64,000 nucleotides of DNA, taken from NCBI GenBank assembly GCA_017482355.1, contig JAFUNJ010000007.1, positions 28,020 to 92,019 on the forward strand. Reading direction: 5' to 3'. This document shows, piece by piece, positions 50,569-58,490 of the stretch. Numbering within the stretch: the stretch's first letter is position 1; every line of letters starts with the position of its first letter. Below the pieces are notes generated by a model that saw only the letters and a list, made by a program, of their open reading frames with translations, made no database searches and was not told the origin of the DNA. Position numbers and translations under genes: made by a program. The DNA is from Clostridia bacterium (lineage in GTDB: Bacteria > Bacillota > Clostridia > Oscillospirales > CAG-272).

Positions 50569-51306
50569 TTAATCCTCTTTAATTATGGCAGGATAGCCGT
50601 CGGAGATAAGCTTCGCCTTCATCTCCTCAGCGTTTTCACGCTTCGAATAAGCGCCGACTTGAACGCGGTAAAGCTTTTCTTCCTTCGGTGTTTCTTCCTT
50701 TTTCGGTGTCAGAAGCTTGTCGACCTCACTTCGAAAATCGTTCATCGTAAGACCGAATTTAAGAAGCCAATGATCAATGTCGGAATGATTTGACGCATAG
50801 CCCTTCGCGTGCGCCTCGCGGTGCGAAACGATCACGCTCGACTTCCAGCCGTAGCGGCGGCAAATATCGGCGCAAAGCTCGACAGCCGCGCGGTAGACCG
50901 CGTCAAAATATTCCTTATTTTTGAGATTGTCCTCACAAATTTCAAACTGAATATGACCTGTCGGCTCGTAGTTGTACGAGCCATTTTTGCCCTTGCCGCT
51001 TCCCCAGGCGGCAATGTCCTCGGGCAGATTCTGCACAACGCCGACCGTACCGTCGGCAAGCTTGCCGACGAAATAGTGGACCGCCTTGCTCGTAGCCGAA
51101 CGGTTCCAGTGGTTGCCGTACTTATTCACGCCGATAAGCGAAAGAAGCTCGCTTCTTCTCGGATCATTGTCCGACGGCTGACTGTACCTCTTTATCGACG
51201 AATTGTTAGCGCCCGTGCTGTGAACTACGATGCCGACGGGCTTTATCGCCTGACGCTTTTTACCGTAGCAACGGCTCTGCGTGTGCATACATTCAATTAT
51301 CTTCAT
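50569..51306 (-). CDS. Phage-type N-acetylmuramoyl-L-alanine amidase with SPOR domain
   Basis: Endolysin of the phage-like cassette. 245 residues from ATG 51306. Residues about 20-190 form an Amidase_2/PGRP domain: KPVGIVVHSTGANN (first zinc His), GVNKYGNHWNRSATSK, VGVVQNLPEDIAAWGSGKG, and VSHREAHAKGYASNHSDIDH with later zinc ligands. After a Lys/Glu/Pro linker the last ~40 residues form a SPOR-like domain (LYRVQVGAYSKRENAEEMKA) that binds denuded glycan. No signal peptide, so release needs the holin encoded just upstream. Confidence 0.9.
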   Translation of the reverse strand: MKIIECMHTQSRCYGKKRQAIKPVGIVVHSTGANNSSIKRYSQPSDNDPRRSELLSLIGVNKYGNHWNRSATSKAVHYFVGKLADGTVGVVQNLPEDIAAWGSGKGKNGSYNYEPTGHIQFEICEDNLKNKEYFDAVYRAAVELCADICRRYGWKSSVIVSHREAHAKGYASNHSDIDHWLLKFGLTMNDFRSEVDKLLTPKKEETPKEEKLYRVQVGAYSKRENAEEMKAKLISDGYPAIIKED

Positions 51307-51520
51307 CTTCGTTTTCCTCACTGTTTCTAAGCTCGGGAAGTCCTGCTACGCTTGTAAGCAACGAAAGCAGTCCCGAGAGCACCGATGCCGACAGGAGCGA
51401 AATCCAATCAACCTCGCTTAAAAGCATAGACGTGCCGAGCATAGCGATCGCCGTCTGTGAAACGGTTCTTAATGCTCTTATCCCTGCGGCATGAAACCAT
51501 TTTGCTATTTTAGTCTTCAT
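51293..51520 (-). CDS. Holin, r1t-like
   Basis: 75 residues from ATG 51520. Two hydrophobic segments (TVSQTAIAMLGTSMLLS and WISLLSASVLSGLLSLLTSV) followed by AGLPELRNSEENEDED, an acidic tail. The pattern ALRTVSQT... VDWISLLSAS... LLTSVAGLPE matches r1t-type phage holins, which open the membrane to let endolysin out. It overlaps the genes on both sides by a few bases. Confidence 0.85.
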   Translation of the reverse strand: MKTKIAKWFHAAGIRALRTVSQTAIAMLGTSMLLSEVDWISLLSASVLSGLLSLLTSVAGLPELRNSEENEDEDN

Positions 51521-51788
51521 TTCTTTTCTTACTCCTTTTTTTCGCTTGCTCGAGATTTTTGAGCCGTCCCTCGTGATTTTCGAGAACGCGCTCATTACTG
51601 TTTATGCGTGCAAACATTTCCTTGTGAGTATTGTGACTGTTGTTCTTGAACTCGCTTATAACTTTATTAAGGGTATTTATCGTCGTTTCAAGAATGGCAA
51701 GCGTCTTGCTCAATTTGCTTACCCACGTCGCAATGCTCCCTGCAAACCCGAGCAGCGCTATAACTCCGAGCGCGATTTCCCAGTTCAT
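51510..51788 (-). CDS. Membrane-anchored coiled-coil phage protein (XhlA-like)
   Basis: 92 residues: an N-terminal membrane helix (IALGVIALLGFAGSIATWVS), then a coiled coil (AILETTINTLNKVISEFKNN; ARINSNERVLENHEGRLKNL) and a Lys-rich end. Shape and position before the holin fit hemolysin XhlA-type lysis accessory proteins. The N-out/C-in orientation is typical. Assignment by architecture only. Confidence 0.65.
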   Translation of the reverse strand: MNWEIALGVIALLGFAGSIATWVSKLSKTLAILETTINTLNKVISEFKNNSHNTHKEMFARINSNERVLENHEGRLKNLEQAKKRSKKRNED

Positions 51789-51794
51789 ACCGAT

Positions 51795-52358
51795 TCAGGC
51801 CTTCACGCCGTAAAGGGCAAAGACCTTTCCTCCAGAAGTGCCGTTGTACTTTTCGGTGTAAAACCCGGTCTCGTGGAACATAAAGACGGTATAAGACTCA
51901 TTGTCCGCGATCTGAAGCTCCATGGGAGATTGTACGTCCTTGCAATACGTGATCGGAATAGTGCTGCAGATCGGAGAATTTCCGCTTGTGGGGCTTGCAT
52001 AGCAAATGAGAAAATCAAAATCGGTGAGGTTGCCGCTATAGGAATAGGATGCCTTTCCCGTGCTGTCGGCAAAGATCGTCGTGAAGTTGCTTTTTCCGTC
52101 AATGTATCCCTTTACGGTCGCGTTGGAAACGGGATTCATACTCGTATCCGACATCTCATCGTCGATGTTAAAAGAACCGTCGGGAAGAGGAAGAACGAAG
52201 TCAAGCTTAAAGAATTCACCGTCGTCATAGCCGGTGACGGACGGATTTTCGCGGTAGGTAGCGGAACGCACATTTCCTATCTTCAGGTTGTTAATGCGTT
52301 CCTTGATAACTACCGCCTCTGAAAAGTCAAAATTGAAATTGTTGTTAAAGTTTTCCAT
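51795..52358 (-). CDS. Phage fibre-like or receptor-binding protein
   Basis: 187 residues. The first part is acidic and beta-rich. It holds DDEMSDTSMNPVSNATVKGY, a close relative of the STSENPVQNKVVK motif common in phage tail-fibre and baseplate-upper proteins. The C-terminal half (FDFLICYASPTSGNSPICST; YTVFMFHETGFYTEKYNGTS) looks like a small beta-sandwich. GAGGTGA ribosome-binding site. A short fibre without an obvious tail to attach to. Confidence 0.65.
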   Translation of the reverse strand: MENFNNNFNFDFSEAVVIKERINNLKIGNVRSATYRENPSVTGYDDGEFFKLDFVLPLPDGSFNIDDEMSDTSMNPVSNATVKGYIDGKSNFTTIFADSTGKASYSYSGNLTDFDFLICYASPTSGNSPICSTIPITYCKDVQSPMELQIADNESYTVFMFHETGFYTEKYNGTSGGKVFALYGVKA

Positions 52359-52369
52359 TATTTCACCTC

Positions 52370-52666
52370 TTACATAGAATCCTCAGGATACTTCTTCTTT
52401 AGGGCGACCTTTCGTATATCGGAAACGTAAACCTTTGCGTCGTCAGTTCTGAACGTCATCTGAAGCTCAATGATGCCGGGGTCAAACTCCATTGTTTCCC
52501 AATCCTCAAGCGTAAAGGAAGCGTAGTATCCGTCGAAGGTAAATCTTTCGTGCTCGATTACGATCGACCATACGTTCTCCTGAATGAGAATGGCTTCAAG
52601 ATAAGTTATCATATCGCTGTGAACGGGAAGCTTCAGAGTAAAAGTCGGTGTAGAACCCTTTACCAT
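52370..52666 (-). CDS. Small phage structural protein
   Basis: 98 residues, AAGGAGG ribosome-binding site 7 bases before ATG. MVKGSTPTFTLKLPVHSDMI then FTFDGYYASFTLEDWETMEF and IELQMTFRTDDAKVYVSDIR. This matches the layout of a short beta-rich protein I recall next to phage fibre genes in Firmicutes (GTTPT.TF.LP...LTQEDT..F....IQ..V). Role in the particle is unknown. It overlaps the upstream gene by 7 bases. Confidence 0.6.
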   Translation of the reverse strand: MVKGSTPTFTLKLPVHSDMITYLEAILIQENVWSIVIEHERFTFDGYYASFTLEDWETMEFDPGIIELQMTFRTDDAKVYVSDIRKVALKKKYPEDSM

Positions 52667-53007
52667 TCAGATCCCTCCTTCAAACGGTTAAGACGTCTTC
52701 TTCTGTATGAGTGGAAAACGTCGGCAATATAACCGAGAATGTCGCAAAGGTCAAGAGGGTCGGGAAGAACGTCGCCAAAAATCTTCACGACCGCGCCGTC
52801 ACCTATCAGAGTGTCGATGGCATAGCTCAGAAACGCCGATGCCTCAGTGACCTCGTTTTCCGCATCCTTGCATTCCTCGGCTCTTTTGCCCGCCTCGTCG
52901 GCGAGAAGCGAAATACGCTCGGCAAAATCGCTGTCGGGAACGAATGAAAACTCTTTTCCGTTAATGCAAAGCGGGATTTCAGGTGCTTCAATTATAAGGT
53001 TTTTCAT
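52660..53007 (-). CDS. Small phage protein, possible assembly chaperone
   Basis: 115 residues from ATG 53007. KNLIIEAPEIPLCINGKEFS then DFAERISLLADEAGKRAEECKD, and a basic end HSYRRRRLNRLKEGSEW. The order beta-strand with INGKEF followed by helical segments resembles phage proteins annotated as tail-assembly chaperones (DUF6673-like). A longer frame to 53124 would start in a Thr/Asp-rich stretch translated from the repeat of the upstream gene and is rejected. Weak evidence for role. Confidence 0.5.
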   Translation of the reverse strand: MKNLIIEAPEIPLCINGKEFSFVPDSDFAERISLLADEAGKRAEECKDAENEVTEASAFLSYAIDTLIGDGAVVKIFGDVLPDPLDLCDILGYIADVFHSYRRRRLNRLKEGSEW

Positions 53008-53023
53008 GGTTATCTTCCCCGAA

Positions 53024-53509
53024 TTATTCTCCGACTGCATCGCTGAATCCGTCATTGTATCCGGCGTTGTATCCGTCGTCGTAACCGTTGTCGTATCCGC
53101 TATCGTAGCTGTTATCGGTCTCATCTTCGGGTACTTCCTCCTCCTTTATCGGGATGTTGTATGCAATAATTTTTATGTGCTGAACGTGGTGCGAGCCGGT
53201 CGTGTGAGTTTCGACTTGTCTGACCTCATACGAGTCACTGGGCGGGAAATCATCTTTGCAGCTGCCTATGACCAGCTTTTGTCCCGTCACCACTGTAAAC
53301 GTTCTTTTCGTGAGCTTGTACATTTTTGAGGGAGGAAGGTATTTAAGAGAGCGCCTGCTGTATAACGGGATGTAAACCGTTACCTTGGTGTCCTCGACGT
53401 TGTCGCTGTTAACTATACATACCTTCGTTGCATCTAAGATGTGGCGCATGAATATACTGCCGCTGGGCGTGAAAAGAGTGACGGTATCGTTGAAACGGTA
53501 AAAACTCAT
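53024..53509 (-). CDS. Phage structural protein with GYxDGY tail
   Basis: 161 residues from ATG 53509 with GAGGAAGAG upstream. N-terminal MSFYRFNDTVTLFTPSGSIF; middle SRRSLKYLPPSKMYKL and a small beta domain. The last ~30 residues are an imperfect repeat (DSGYDNGYDDGYNAGYNDGF), acidic and aromatic. No recognised family; by place between the connector and fibre genes it is a minor head or neck protein. Confidence 0.55.
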   Translation of the reverse strand: MSFYRFNDTVTLFTPSGSIFMRHILDATKVCIVNSDNVEDTKVTVYIPLYSRRSLKYLPPSKMYKLTKRTFTVVTGQKLVIGSCKDDFPPSDSYEVRQVETHTTGSHHVQHIKIIAYNIPIKEEEVPEDETDNSYDSGYDNGYDDGYNAGYNDGFSDAVGE

Positions 53510-53901
53510 AGCTCTTCCTCCGCGTAAACACAACGGGACATAAGCCCTTCCTTTTTCAGTATGGCGACGGTCATTCCGGCAACGGGAACGCCGCCGATCG
53601 AAAAGCATCTCTTCTGGTTGGAAACGTAAGGGGTGCCGATCGAATAGTCGCCGAGCTTCTCGTCGATACCGGACGTAACCGCCGCAAGTCCGCTCAGAGC
53701 ATCAATTCCTCCCTGCGCAAAAAGCGTTTCCGCCTCGTAAGCGACGGCGAGTCGTATCTTTTCGGTTATGATCGAAATCGGAGAGCTGACGAGCAGATCA
53801 ACGACAGTGCTTGCGGCAGAGGCAATATAGGAAAATTCTTCTTCAGGTATCATGGAGCCGCCATATTGCGAAATGTAGTAATCGTATGAAATGTACTTCA
53901 T
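53506..53901 (-). CDS. Head-tail connector (gp6-like)
   Basis: 131 residues. MKYISYDYYISQYGGSMIPE then FSYIASAASTVVDLLV and KIRLAVAYEAETLFAQGG: an all-helical protein with the YGG.MIPE.EF pattern of phage gp6-like adaptor proteins, which form the ring below the portal. ATG with AAGAGGTG. Its 3' end overlaps the next gene by 4 bases. Confidence 0.72.
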   Translation of the reverse strand: MKYISYDYYISQYGGSMIPEEEFSYIASAASTVVDLLVSSPISIITEKIRLAVAYEAETLFAQGGIDALSGLAAVTSGIDEKLGDYSIGTPYVSNQKRCFSIGGVPVAGMTVAILKKEGLMSRCVYAEEEL

Positions 53902-53912
53902 GATGGCACCTC

Positions 53913-54356
53913 TTATCTTACCGTTCGGTAGTTTAAGGAGGAGATCGGCGTGTCAGCGCTGTTGAACGCGCTGAAAACAGGGGCAGATACCTTTTCGCGC
54001 TTAAATGCCTCGGGATCGTTTTCCATAATTTTTTCAAGCTCCGCCCTGATGCATCCGCCTTCGCATTCGGAAAGAACGCGGCGAAGCTCATTTTTCGCAA
54101 GCACAGATGACGGGCGTGCCTCCTTGATCATTTCGTCAATTATTCCGTTTTTAAATGCGGCGTGCCTTTCGTTCTCTTCCGAAAGAGAAACGATAAGCCC
54201 GTCGCGCTCGGCGGTAAGCGATGCGATAATACCGTCCTTTTCGTCATAGTCCTTGCACTTTTCCTTTAGTGCCGAAACGCTTCTGCCGTGCTCCGACATA
54301 ATAGCGTCAATTATGGACTTATCAAGTCCAAGCTCTTCAAGAAATTCTCTTTTCAT
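53913..54356 (-). CDS. Phage scaffolding protein (GP20-like)
   Basis: 147 residues, start MKREFLEELGLDKSIIDAIM after GGAGGAAC. A long central coiled coil (SALKEKCKDYDEKDGIIASL; TAERDGLIVSLSEENERHAA) and a helical C-terminal part (ASVLAKNELRRVLSE-like) follow the minor structural GP20/scaffold family, which acts inside the procapsid during assembly. It directly follows the portal gene, whereas the capsid gene is upstream of the portal here, an unusual order. Confidence 0.8.
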   Translation of the reverse strand: MKREFLEELGLDKSIIDAIMSEHGRSVSALKEKCKDYDEKDGIIASLTAERDGLIVSLSEENERHAAFKNGIIDEMIKEARPSSVLAKNELRRVLSECEGGCIRAELEKIMENDPEAFKREKVSAPVFSAFNSADTPISSLNYRTVR

Positions 54357-54370
54357 GTTTGTTCCTCCGT

Positions 54371-55645
54371 TCATTTGTACCAACGTGCTTTATACTCGTC
54401 GGCGGTTATTATTCCGCATTTAACGTCCTCGCGCCAAGCTTCTTTTACGTTGTCATTTACGTCAATTATACCGTCGCCTATCATAATGCCAAGCGATGGC
54501 TTTCCGATATTGAGCGAGTAGAGAGAGCAAAGAGTCGTGAGCGCATTGAAAAGCTCATTAAGAGCGTCTTTGAGCGCAGTTCTTATCGCTAAAACGGTGG
54601 TGTAGGTCCTCTGACGCATCGAACGAACCTCGGTAGCGGTCTTCGCAATTTCGGAAGGGTCTGAGAATGTGCCACGCGCAATTCCGCAAGCGTCCTCAAT
54701 GAGCATAATTATACGGTTAAGCCCGTTGATGAGCGACTTGTCGCGAAGCTCGGGGGCAAAGATCTTGAAAAGCTCGTTTGAAGAACAGCAGGCGTCAAGA
54801 GCGTTTGTGCGGAAAAGGCGCTCCTTTCCGAGCGGAAGCACGGGCTTGCCGTCCTTCCCGATACGGAACGCCTCGTCACTTGCATCAACGGCAAGCTCGC
54901 CGCCCTCAAACTCCCAAAGAAGACGTTCAAACTGCTTGTCTGCCTCGTGAATGAGATTCTCTGCGCGACGGAAAACGGGAACGCCGAACGGCGAAAACGG
55001 ATGGGTCGGATTTCCGAACGGCATGCCGAAATATACGAATAACGGCTTGCTCAGACCTTTGATCTCGACCCTCGGTGAGATACTTGCCCACTCGGCGACG
55101 TAGGAAAGCAGGGATGGCGCTGTGGCATTTTCGCCTTCAAAAACGCGGTTTGTTATAACGTAACCGTCGTCTGAACGGCGGTGCTCCTCGATTCTCGTGT
55201 AAAGCTTGCCATTTCTCTCGACGCGGTAAATAAAGGCGCATTCGTCGATCCTGCCGCTTGCGTCGGTTCCGAGAGGAATAAAATCAAACGGCAGAACTGT
55301 CTCAACGCCGAGATCTTTTCCGTCGTAGGTCGGCTTGAAAATGATTCCGCCGATAGCACAGGCGTATTCGACCGCCTTTTTAAGCTTGTTCTTCAGCGCG
55401 TCAATGCAGGAGATGATCTTTCCCTTTCCGTTTTTCGGCTCAATATCGAATTCCGTTACAGATAGAGTTGCAAGCTCCTTTGAAATAGAGGCGGCAAGGC
55501 TTATGCCGTGACTGTCAAGATATATTCCGTAGCTCCTCTTAAGCTCAAGTATCTCGTCACCCGAAATTATTCCGAACGGGATAAAGCTTTCGCCTGACTC
55601 CCCTCTTGAACGGAAAAATCGGGCAATATTTTCGTGTAGTTTCAA
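54371..55645 (-). CDS. Phage portal protein, SPP1 type
   Basis: 424 residues; TTG start at 55645 with GGAGGT 6 bases upstream. The portal ring is the DNA gate of the capsid. Conserved features: IFKPTYDGKDLGVETVLPFDF, SPFGVPVFRRAENLIHEADK, QFERLLWEFEGGELAVDAS, and late FSDPSEIAKTATEVRSMRQR, which match the SPP1 gp6-like family. Intact frame. It is separated from the capsid gene by a 63-base gap with a hairpin. Confidence 0.85.
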   Translation of the reverse strand: MKLHENIARFFRSRGESGESFIPFGIISGDEILELKRSYGIYLDSHGISLAASISKELATLSVTEFDIEPKNGKGKIISCIDALKNKLKKAVEYACAIGGIIFKPTYDGKDLGVETVLPFDFIPLGTDASGRIDECAFIYRVERNGKLYTRIEEHRRSDDGYVITNRVFEGENATAPSLLSYVAEWASISPRVEIKGLSKPLFVYFGMPFGNPTHPFSPFGVPVFRRAENLIHEADKQFERLLWEFEGGELAVDASDEAFRIGKDGKPVLPLGKERLFRTNALDACCSSNELFKIFAPELRDKSLINGLNRIIMLIEDACGIARGTFSDPSEIAKTATEVRSMRQRTYTTVLAIRTALKDALNELFNALTTLCSLYSLNIGKPSLGIMIGDGIIDVNDNVKEAWREDVKCGIITADEYKARWYK

Positions 55646-55672
55646 AACAGTACCTCCGTTAATAATTCTTTT

Positions 55673-55698
55673 TTAAGCTCCCGCGGAAGCGGGAGCTT
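55673..55698 (-). promoter_or_regulatory. Intercistronic hairpin between capsid and portal genes
   Basis: TAAGCTCCCGC-ggaa-GCGGGAGCTTA, 11-bp stem, no T run on the minus strand. It could stabilise the capsid mRNA or dampen readthrough, giving more capsid than portal. Confidence 0.5.
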
Positions 55699-55708
55699 AT
55701 TTGCTTGA

Positions 55709-56599
55709 TCAGGGTTTGACTACAAAAGAGACTCCTTCGTAACGGTTAGGAAGAACAAATACGTCCTCGAAGCTTTCCTCGTAGTAAACGTACTTGCCGC
55801 CGGTAGCAGCGGACGGCTCGTCAAGGCAGGCGAACTCATAAGAAACGGGGGTTATGACGGATTCGGGATGAATGAGCAGCATTTCGATCTGCTGAGCATT
55901 CTCGGAAACCGTGCAACCGACGGAGAAGTTGTATTCGGTCTTCATAAGAGAAGCGGGGACCTCGATAACGGTTACGCCGTCAAGGGTGGTAACGGTGCGG
56001 TTAACGTCGCCACCGCCGTTGTTTACAACAAAGCTTCTGCTCATCTCGGGGGCACATTTAAGCGCCATCATTATTTCGGGAGTAACGTAAAGAATTCTTC
56101 CCGAAACAGGGATACGGGCTTCAGTCATGTTTGCCATGAGAAGGTCGAACACCGAAATTACGTTGTCGGAGTCGACATTGCTGACCTCGGGCTCTCCGCC
56201 AAGGTAGATCCAGTCGGAGTAGATCTTCGAAATGGTGTAAGCATCCATTTCGGGGAATTTGTGCTCGTTGTTGAAGACTGAAGTTATGTTCGCAATGGTT
56301 GCGGCATAGTTGGTCTGATCAACGTCTGCGGGGTGAATGAGGGTGCTCCACTTTCTTTGGTTGGTAAGCACAAGCTCTTCCCACTGGTTTTCGTAATTGC
56401 GGGTAAGAGCATCAACGCTGTCTCTGTCAACATCGCTTCGTCCCGTAGTGGTTATAACGGGAATTTCGATCGTCTTACCGCCCTTGAAGCGGAAGCGACC
56501 GTTGTTTTTGGTAGCGTAAAGCGCACCGAAGTTAAGCGCGTAGGGAAATGCCTGCGCGAGCTGGTCGGAATAGACCTTTGCATAGTTAAGATCGTTCAT
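55709..56599 (-). CDS. Phage major capsid protein
   Basis: 296 residues, AAGGAG ribosome-binding site. NDLNYAKVYSDQLAQAFPYA, FRFKGGKTIEIPVITTTGRS, WEELVLTNQRKWSTLIHPAD, and the C-terminal IEMLLIHPESVITPVSYEFA/ YYEESFEDVFVLPNRYEGVS reflect an HK97-fold coat protein of the P22/SPP1-like group without N-terminal delta domain or protease. Intact, well expressed-looking gene with host-like codon use. It is the first gene after the terminase. Confidence 0.82.
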   Translation of the reverse strand: MNDLNYAKVYSDQLAQAFPYALNFGALYATKNNGRFRFKGGKTIEIPVITTTGRSDVDRDSVDALTRNYENQWEELVLTNQRKWSTLIHPADVDQTNYAATIANITSVFNNEHKFPEMDAYTISKIYSDWIYLGGEPEVSNVDSDNVISVFDLLMANMTEARIPVSGRILYVTPEIMMALKCAPEMSRSFVVNNGGGDVNRTVTTLDGVTVIEVPASLMKTEYNFSVGCTVSENAQQIEMLLIHPESVITPVSYEFACLDEPSAATGGKYVYYEESFEDVFVLPNRYEGVSFVVKP

Positions 56600-56686
56600 T
56601 TGTTTTTCTCCTTGTTTTTGAAAAAATATTTATATCATCGTGCTTTATAACGCCGATTTTACGCCTCGGCCGGCGAGGGCACGGTG

Positions 56687-57904
56687 TTATCCTATCAATT
56701 TTATCGCATCTCGCTCAATTGAATATTCAAGCGCGTCAAGCGAGTCAATATCTGTGCTTCCGTTGTCAAGACGCTCGTCGTGGGCGCCGTCCTGACGGTA
56801 AAGCGCGGTAGAAAGGGCGTTTTTCACGCTTTCGGCATCACGGCAAACGTAAAAACGTCTTTGAGCCATGAGCCGACAGGTGAGCCGTATTCGGTCGTTT
56901 ACGGGCGACTTTTTTGCAAGCCGTATGGCGCATCCAAGTCCTGCCTGCCGTGCCGTCTTTTTCAGGGAACGAATGAGTATCGGCTCGGCGTTGTCGCATA
57001 AGACCTGACCGATGTCGCCGAAATCACGCTCTACGGAATGGATAAAATCGCAAAACAGCTCGCCAAGTCGATCACTGTCGATAAGCGAGGAATGAAGCTC
57101 GCTTCTCAGAATAACAACGCTTTCATAATTTCCGACAGTACCGGTCGCAACGAAAGCCGTCGCGCTTTTGTTTCCGCCGAAGTCGATCCCGACAGTGATC
57201 TTCGAAAGCCGGAAAGTGGATATCTCCTCCCGCGAGAGTAAAAAGGAACTCGGGTCGTCGGCAAAACGGCGGTAGATGATGCCCTCCGCCGCAACCCACC
57301 GACCGAGAATGTATCGGTCGTAGTAAACGGTGCCCTCGTATTCCTTTTTCAAGCTGTGCACGAAGGAGGGAGAGAGAAAGGGATTATCGTCGATAATGTA
57401 GCTCTGATGGAAAATGTCGGCGTCACTGTCTAAAAACCGCTTGAACCAATGCTCGGGACCAACGGGGTTGCAGGTGCCGTCAAAGACCGAATGATCCTTG
57501 TCGAGACGGCTTTTGAGCATCTCAAAAACGTTCTCGCTCCAGGTCGTTATCTCGTCACCGTAAGCGTACTCAATTCCGCTTCCCTGAAGCTTTGACGCCT
57601 GATCTCCGCGTCCCGCGCCGACAAGCCAGCACTTGTGCCCGAACAGCATCACAGTGTCATTGCTTGACGGCTTACCGACGAAAAACTCACCCCAAATCTC
57701 TCTCATCGGATCAAGAATGTTGCGGCAAAGAGTCGAGACCGTCGTTCCGATGAGAACGATAAGTCCCTCGCCCTGACAGGCGCGTATCCGCTTTGGAATC
57801 ATGAAATAATCACAGTATGTCTTGCCGGATCGCGTGGCTCCGCTTTTTATGTTCCACCTGTGGGTCGCACCGTCAAAATATTCTCTTTGCTTGTGACTGA
57901 ACAT
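56687..57904 (-). CDS. Phage terminase large subunit
   Basis: 405 residues from ATG 57904, chosen for the AGGAGGTGAG ribosome-binding site; the frame extends upstream into sequence without a site. The motor ATPase has Walker A KSGATRSGKTYC and Walker B YAYGDEITTWSE; the nuclease (RNase H fold) has VGIDFGGNKSATAFVATG with the first Asp, LCDNAEPILIRSLKKTARQ with the second, and DSLDALEYSIERD with a third. All key residues are present, so it looks active. No small terminase gene is seen in the 286 bases upstream before dapA's control region. Confidence 0.9.
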   Translation of the reverse strand: MFSHKQREYFDGATHRWNIKSGATRSGKTYCDYFMIPKRIRACQGEGLIVLIGTTVSTLCRNILDPMREIWGEFFVGKPSSNDTVMLFGHKCWLVGAGRGDQASKLQGSGIEYAYGDEITTWSENVFEMLKSRLDKDHSVFDGTCNPVGPEHWFKRFLDSDADIFHQSYIIDDNPFLSPSFVHSLKKEYEGTVYYDRYILGRWVAAEGIIYRRFADDPSSFLLSREEISTFRLSKITVGIDFGGNKSATAFVATGTVGNYESVVILRSELHSSLIDSDRLGELFCDFIHSVERDFGDIGQVLCDNAEPILIRSLKKTARQAGLGCAIRLAKKSPVNDRIRLTCRLMAQRRFYVCRDAESVKNALSTALYRQDGAHDERLDNGSTDIDSLDALEYSIERDAIKLIG

Positions 57905-57918
57905 CGCCTCACCTCCTC

Positions 57919-58188
57919 GGCATAAACAGAATACCATAACGGAAAATATATTTCGCCCCGACTTTTTCCCCTCTTTTTCCCACGATTTTGCGCGGGAGAA
58001 GCGCGTGGGGTTCCCGAAAACGAACAAAGCGAGTTTTTGGGGTTCCCGAGGTTGTCCGTCTCTACAATTAAACGTATCGAAGCTTCCTATAATCGAAAGG
58101 GGTTTCCCCCTTGGCGCGCTTCTTTTGTAACTTTTCTTGCGCGAGCAAGAAAAGTTAATAAAACGGTATTAAAATTTTTCATCTATGC
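57919..58188. other. Gene-free stretch between the phage cassette and the lysine operon
   Basis: Holds a direct repeat GGGGTTCCCGA (58007-58017 and 58039-58049), which flanks an imperfect stem CCCGAAAAC/GTTTTTGGG; a hairpin AAGGGG-TTTC-CCCCTT near 58097-58111; and a 12-bp stem AACTTTTCTTGC-GCGA-GCAAGAAAAGTT (58129-58156) without a T run. I found no convincing minus-strand promoter for the phage genes, no small terminase, and no clear attachment site. Confidence 0.6.
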
Positions 58189-58217
58189 TTGACATATAGA
58201 AATATGTGTGCTACAAT
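58189..58217 (+). promoter_or_regulatory. Promoter of the dapA operon
   Basis: TTGACA (58189-58194), 17-base spacer, TACAAT (58212-58217), with TG before the -10 box. The transcript begins with the lysine riboswitch. Confidence 0.85.
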
Positions 58218-58224
58218 AAACGCG

Positions 58225-58402
58225 TACACAGTAAAGGCGCATCCGCGCAAGAGTACCGCTTATAGAAAAGATCCCATAGGCGAGGGAGATTATAGGCGGG
58301 AAAGGGCAGGATGCCGAAAGAAAGAAGCCGCCACCCTTTCTTGGTTCTTCAAAATAAGATTTGCTGAACTGTCGCCGAAGAAATCGGCGGAGCGTTATCT
58401 GT
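58225..58402 (+). promoter_or_regulatory. Lysine riboswitch (L box)
   Basis: Senses free lysine. The conserved blocks of the lysine aptamer are in order: AAAGGCGCATC...CAAGAGTA, GAGGGAGA, GGCGGGAAAGGG, ATGCCGAAAG, the TTGCTG...CTGTC junction, and GGCGGAGCGTTATCTG at the 3' end; the ends ACAGTAA and TTATCTGT pair as P1 with one bulge. These match the B. subtilis lysC element closely. It precedes dapA, dapB and lysA and is expected to switch them off in lysine by favouring the terminator just downstream. Confidence 0.9.
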
Positions 58403-58414
58403 AAGACCTCGGAC

Positions 58415-58471
58415 TATGCCCGCGGTGTAAGCATGATGCTCGGACTTTACTGTTCGGGTATTTTTTATTTT
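58415..58471 (+). terminator. Riboswitch-controlled terminator
   Basis: Outer stem TGCCCG/CGGGTA with a long imperfect interior (GTAAG with CTTTAC; GCATGATGC), then TTTTTTATTTT. It is the expression platform of the lysine riboswitch; dapA starts 20 bases later. Confidence 0.78.
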
Positions 58472-58490
58472 AAAAAGTGGGGAAATGACC

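Noticed and set aside
52660-53124. Longer form of the 115-residue phage protein (154 codons)
   Set aside because: The extra N-terminus is an alternative-frame reading of the GYxDGY repeat of the upstream gene, and the ATG at 53007 has a ribosome-binding site.
57919-58188. Attachment site or integrase remnant next to the terminase
   Set aside because: The short direct repeat GGGGTTCCCGA is not found on the other side of the cassette, and no tRNA gene or integrase fragment is seen.
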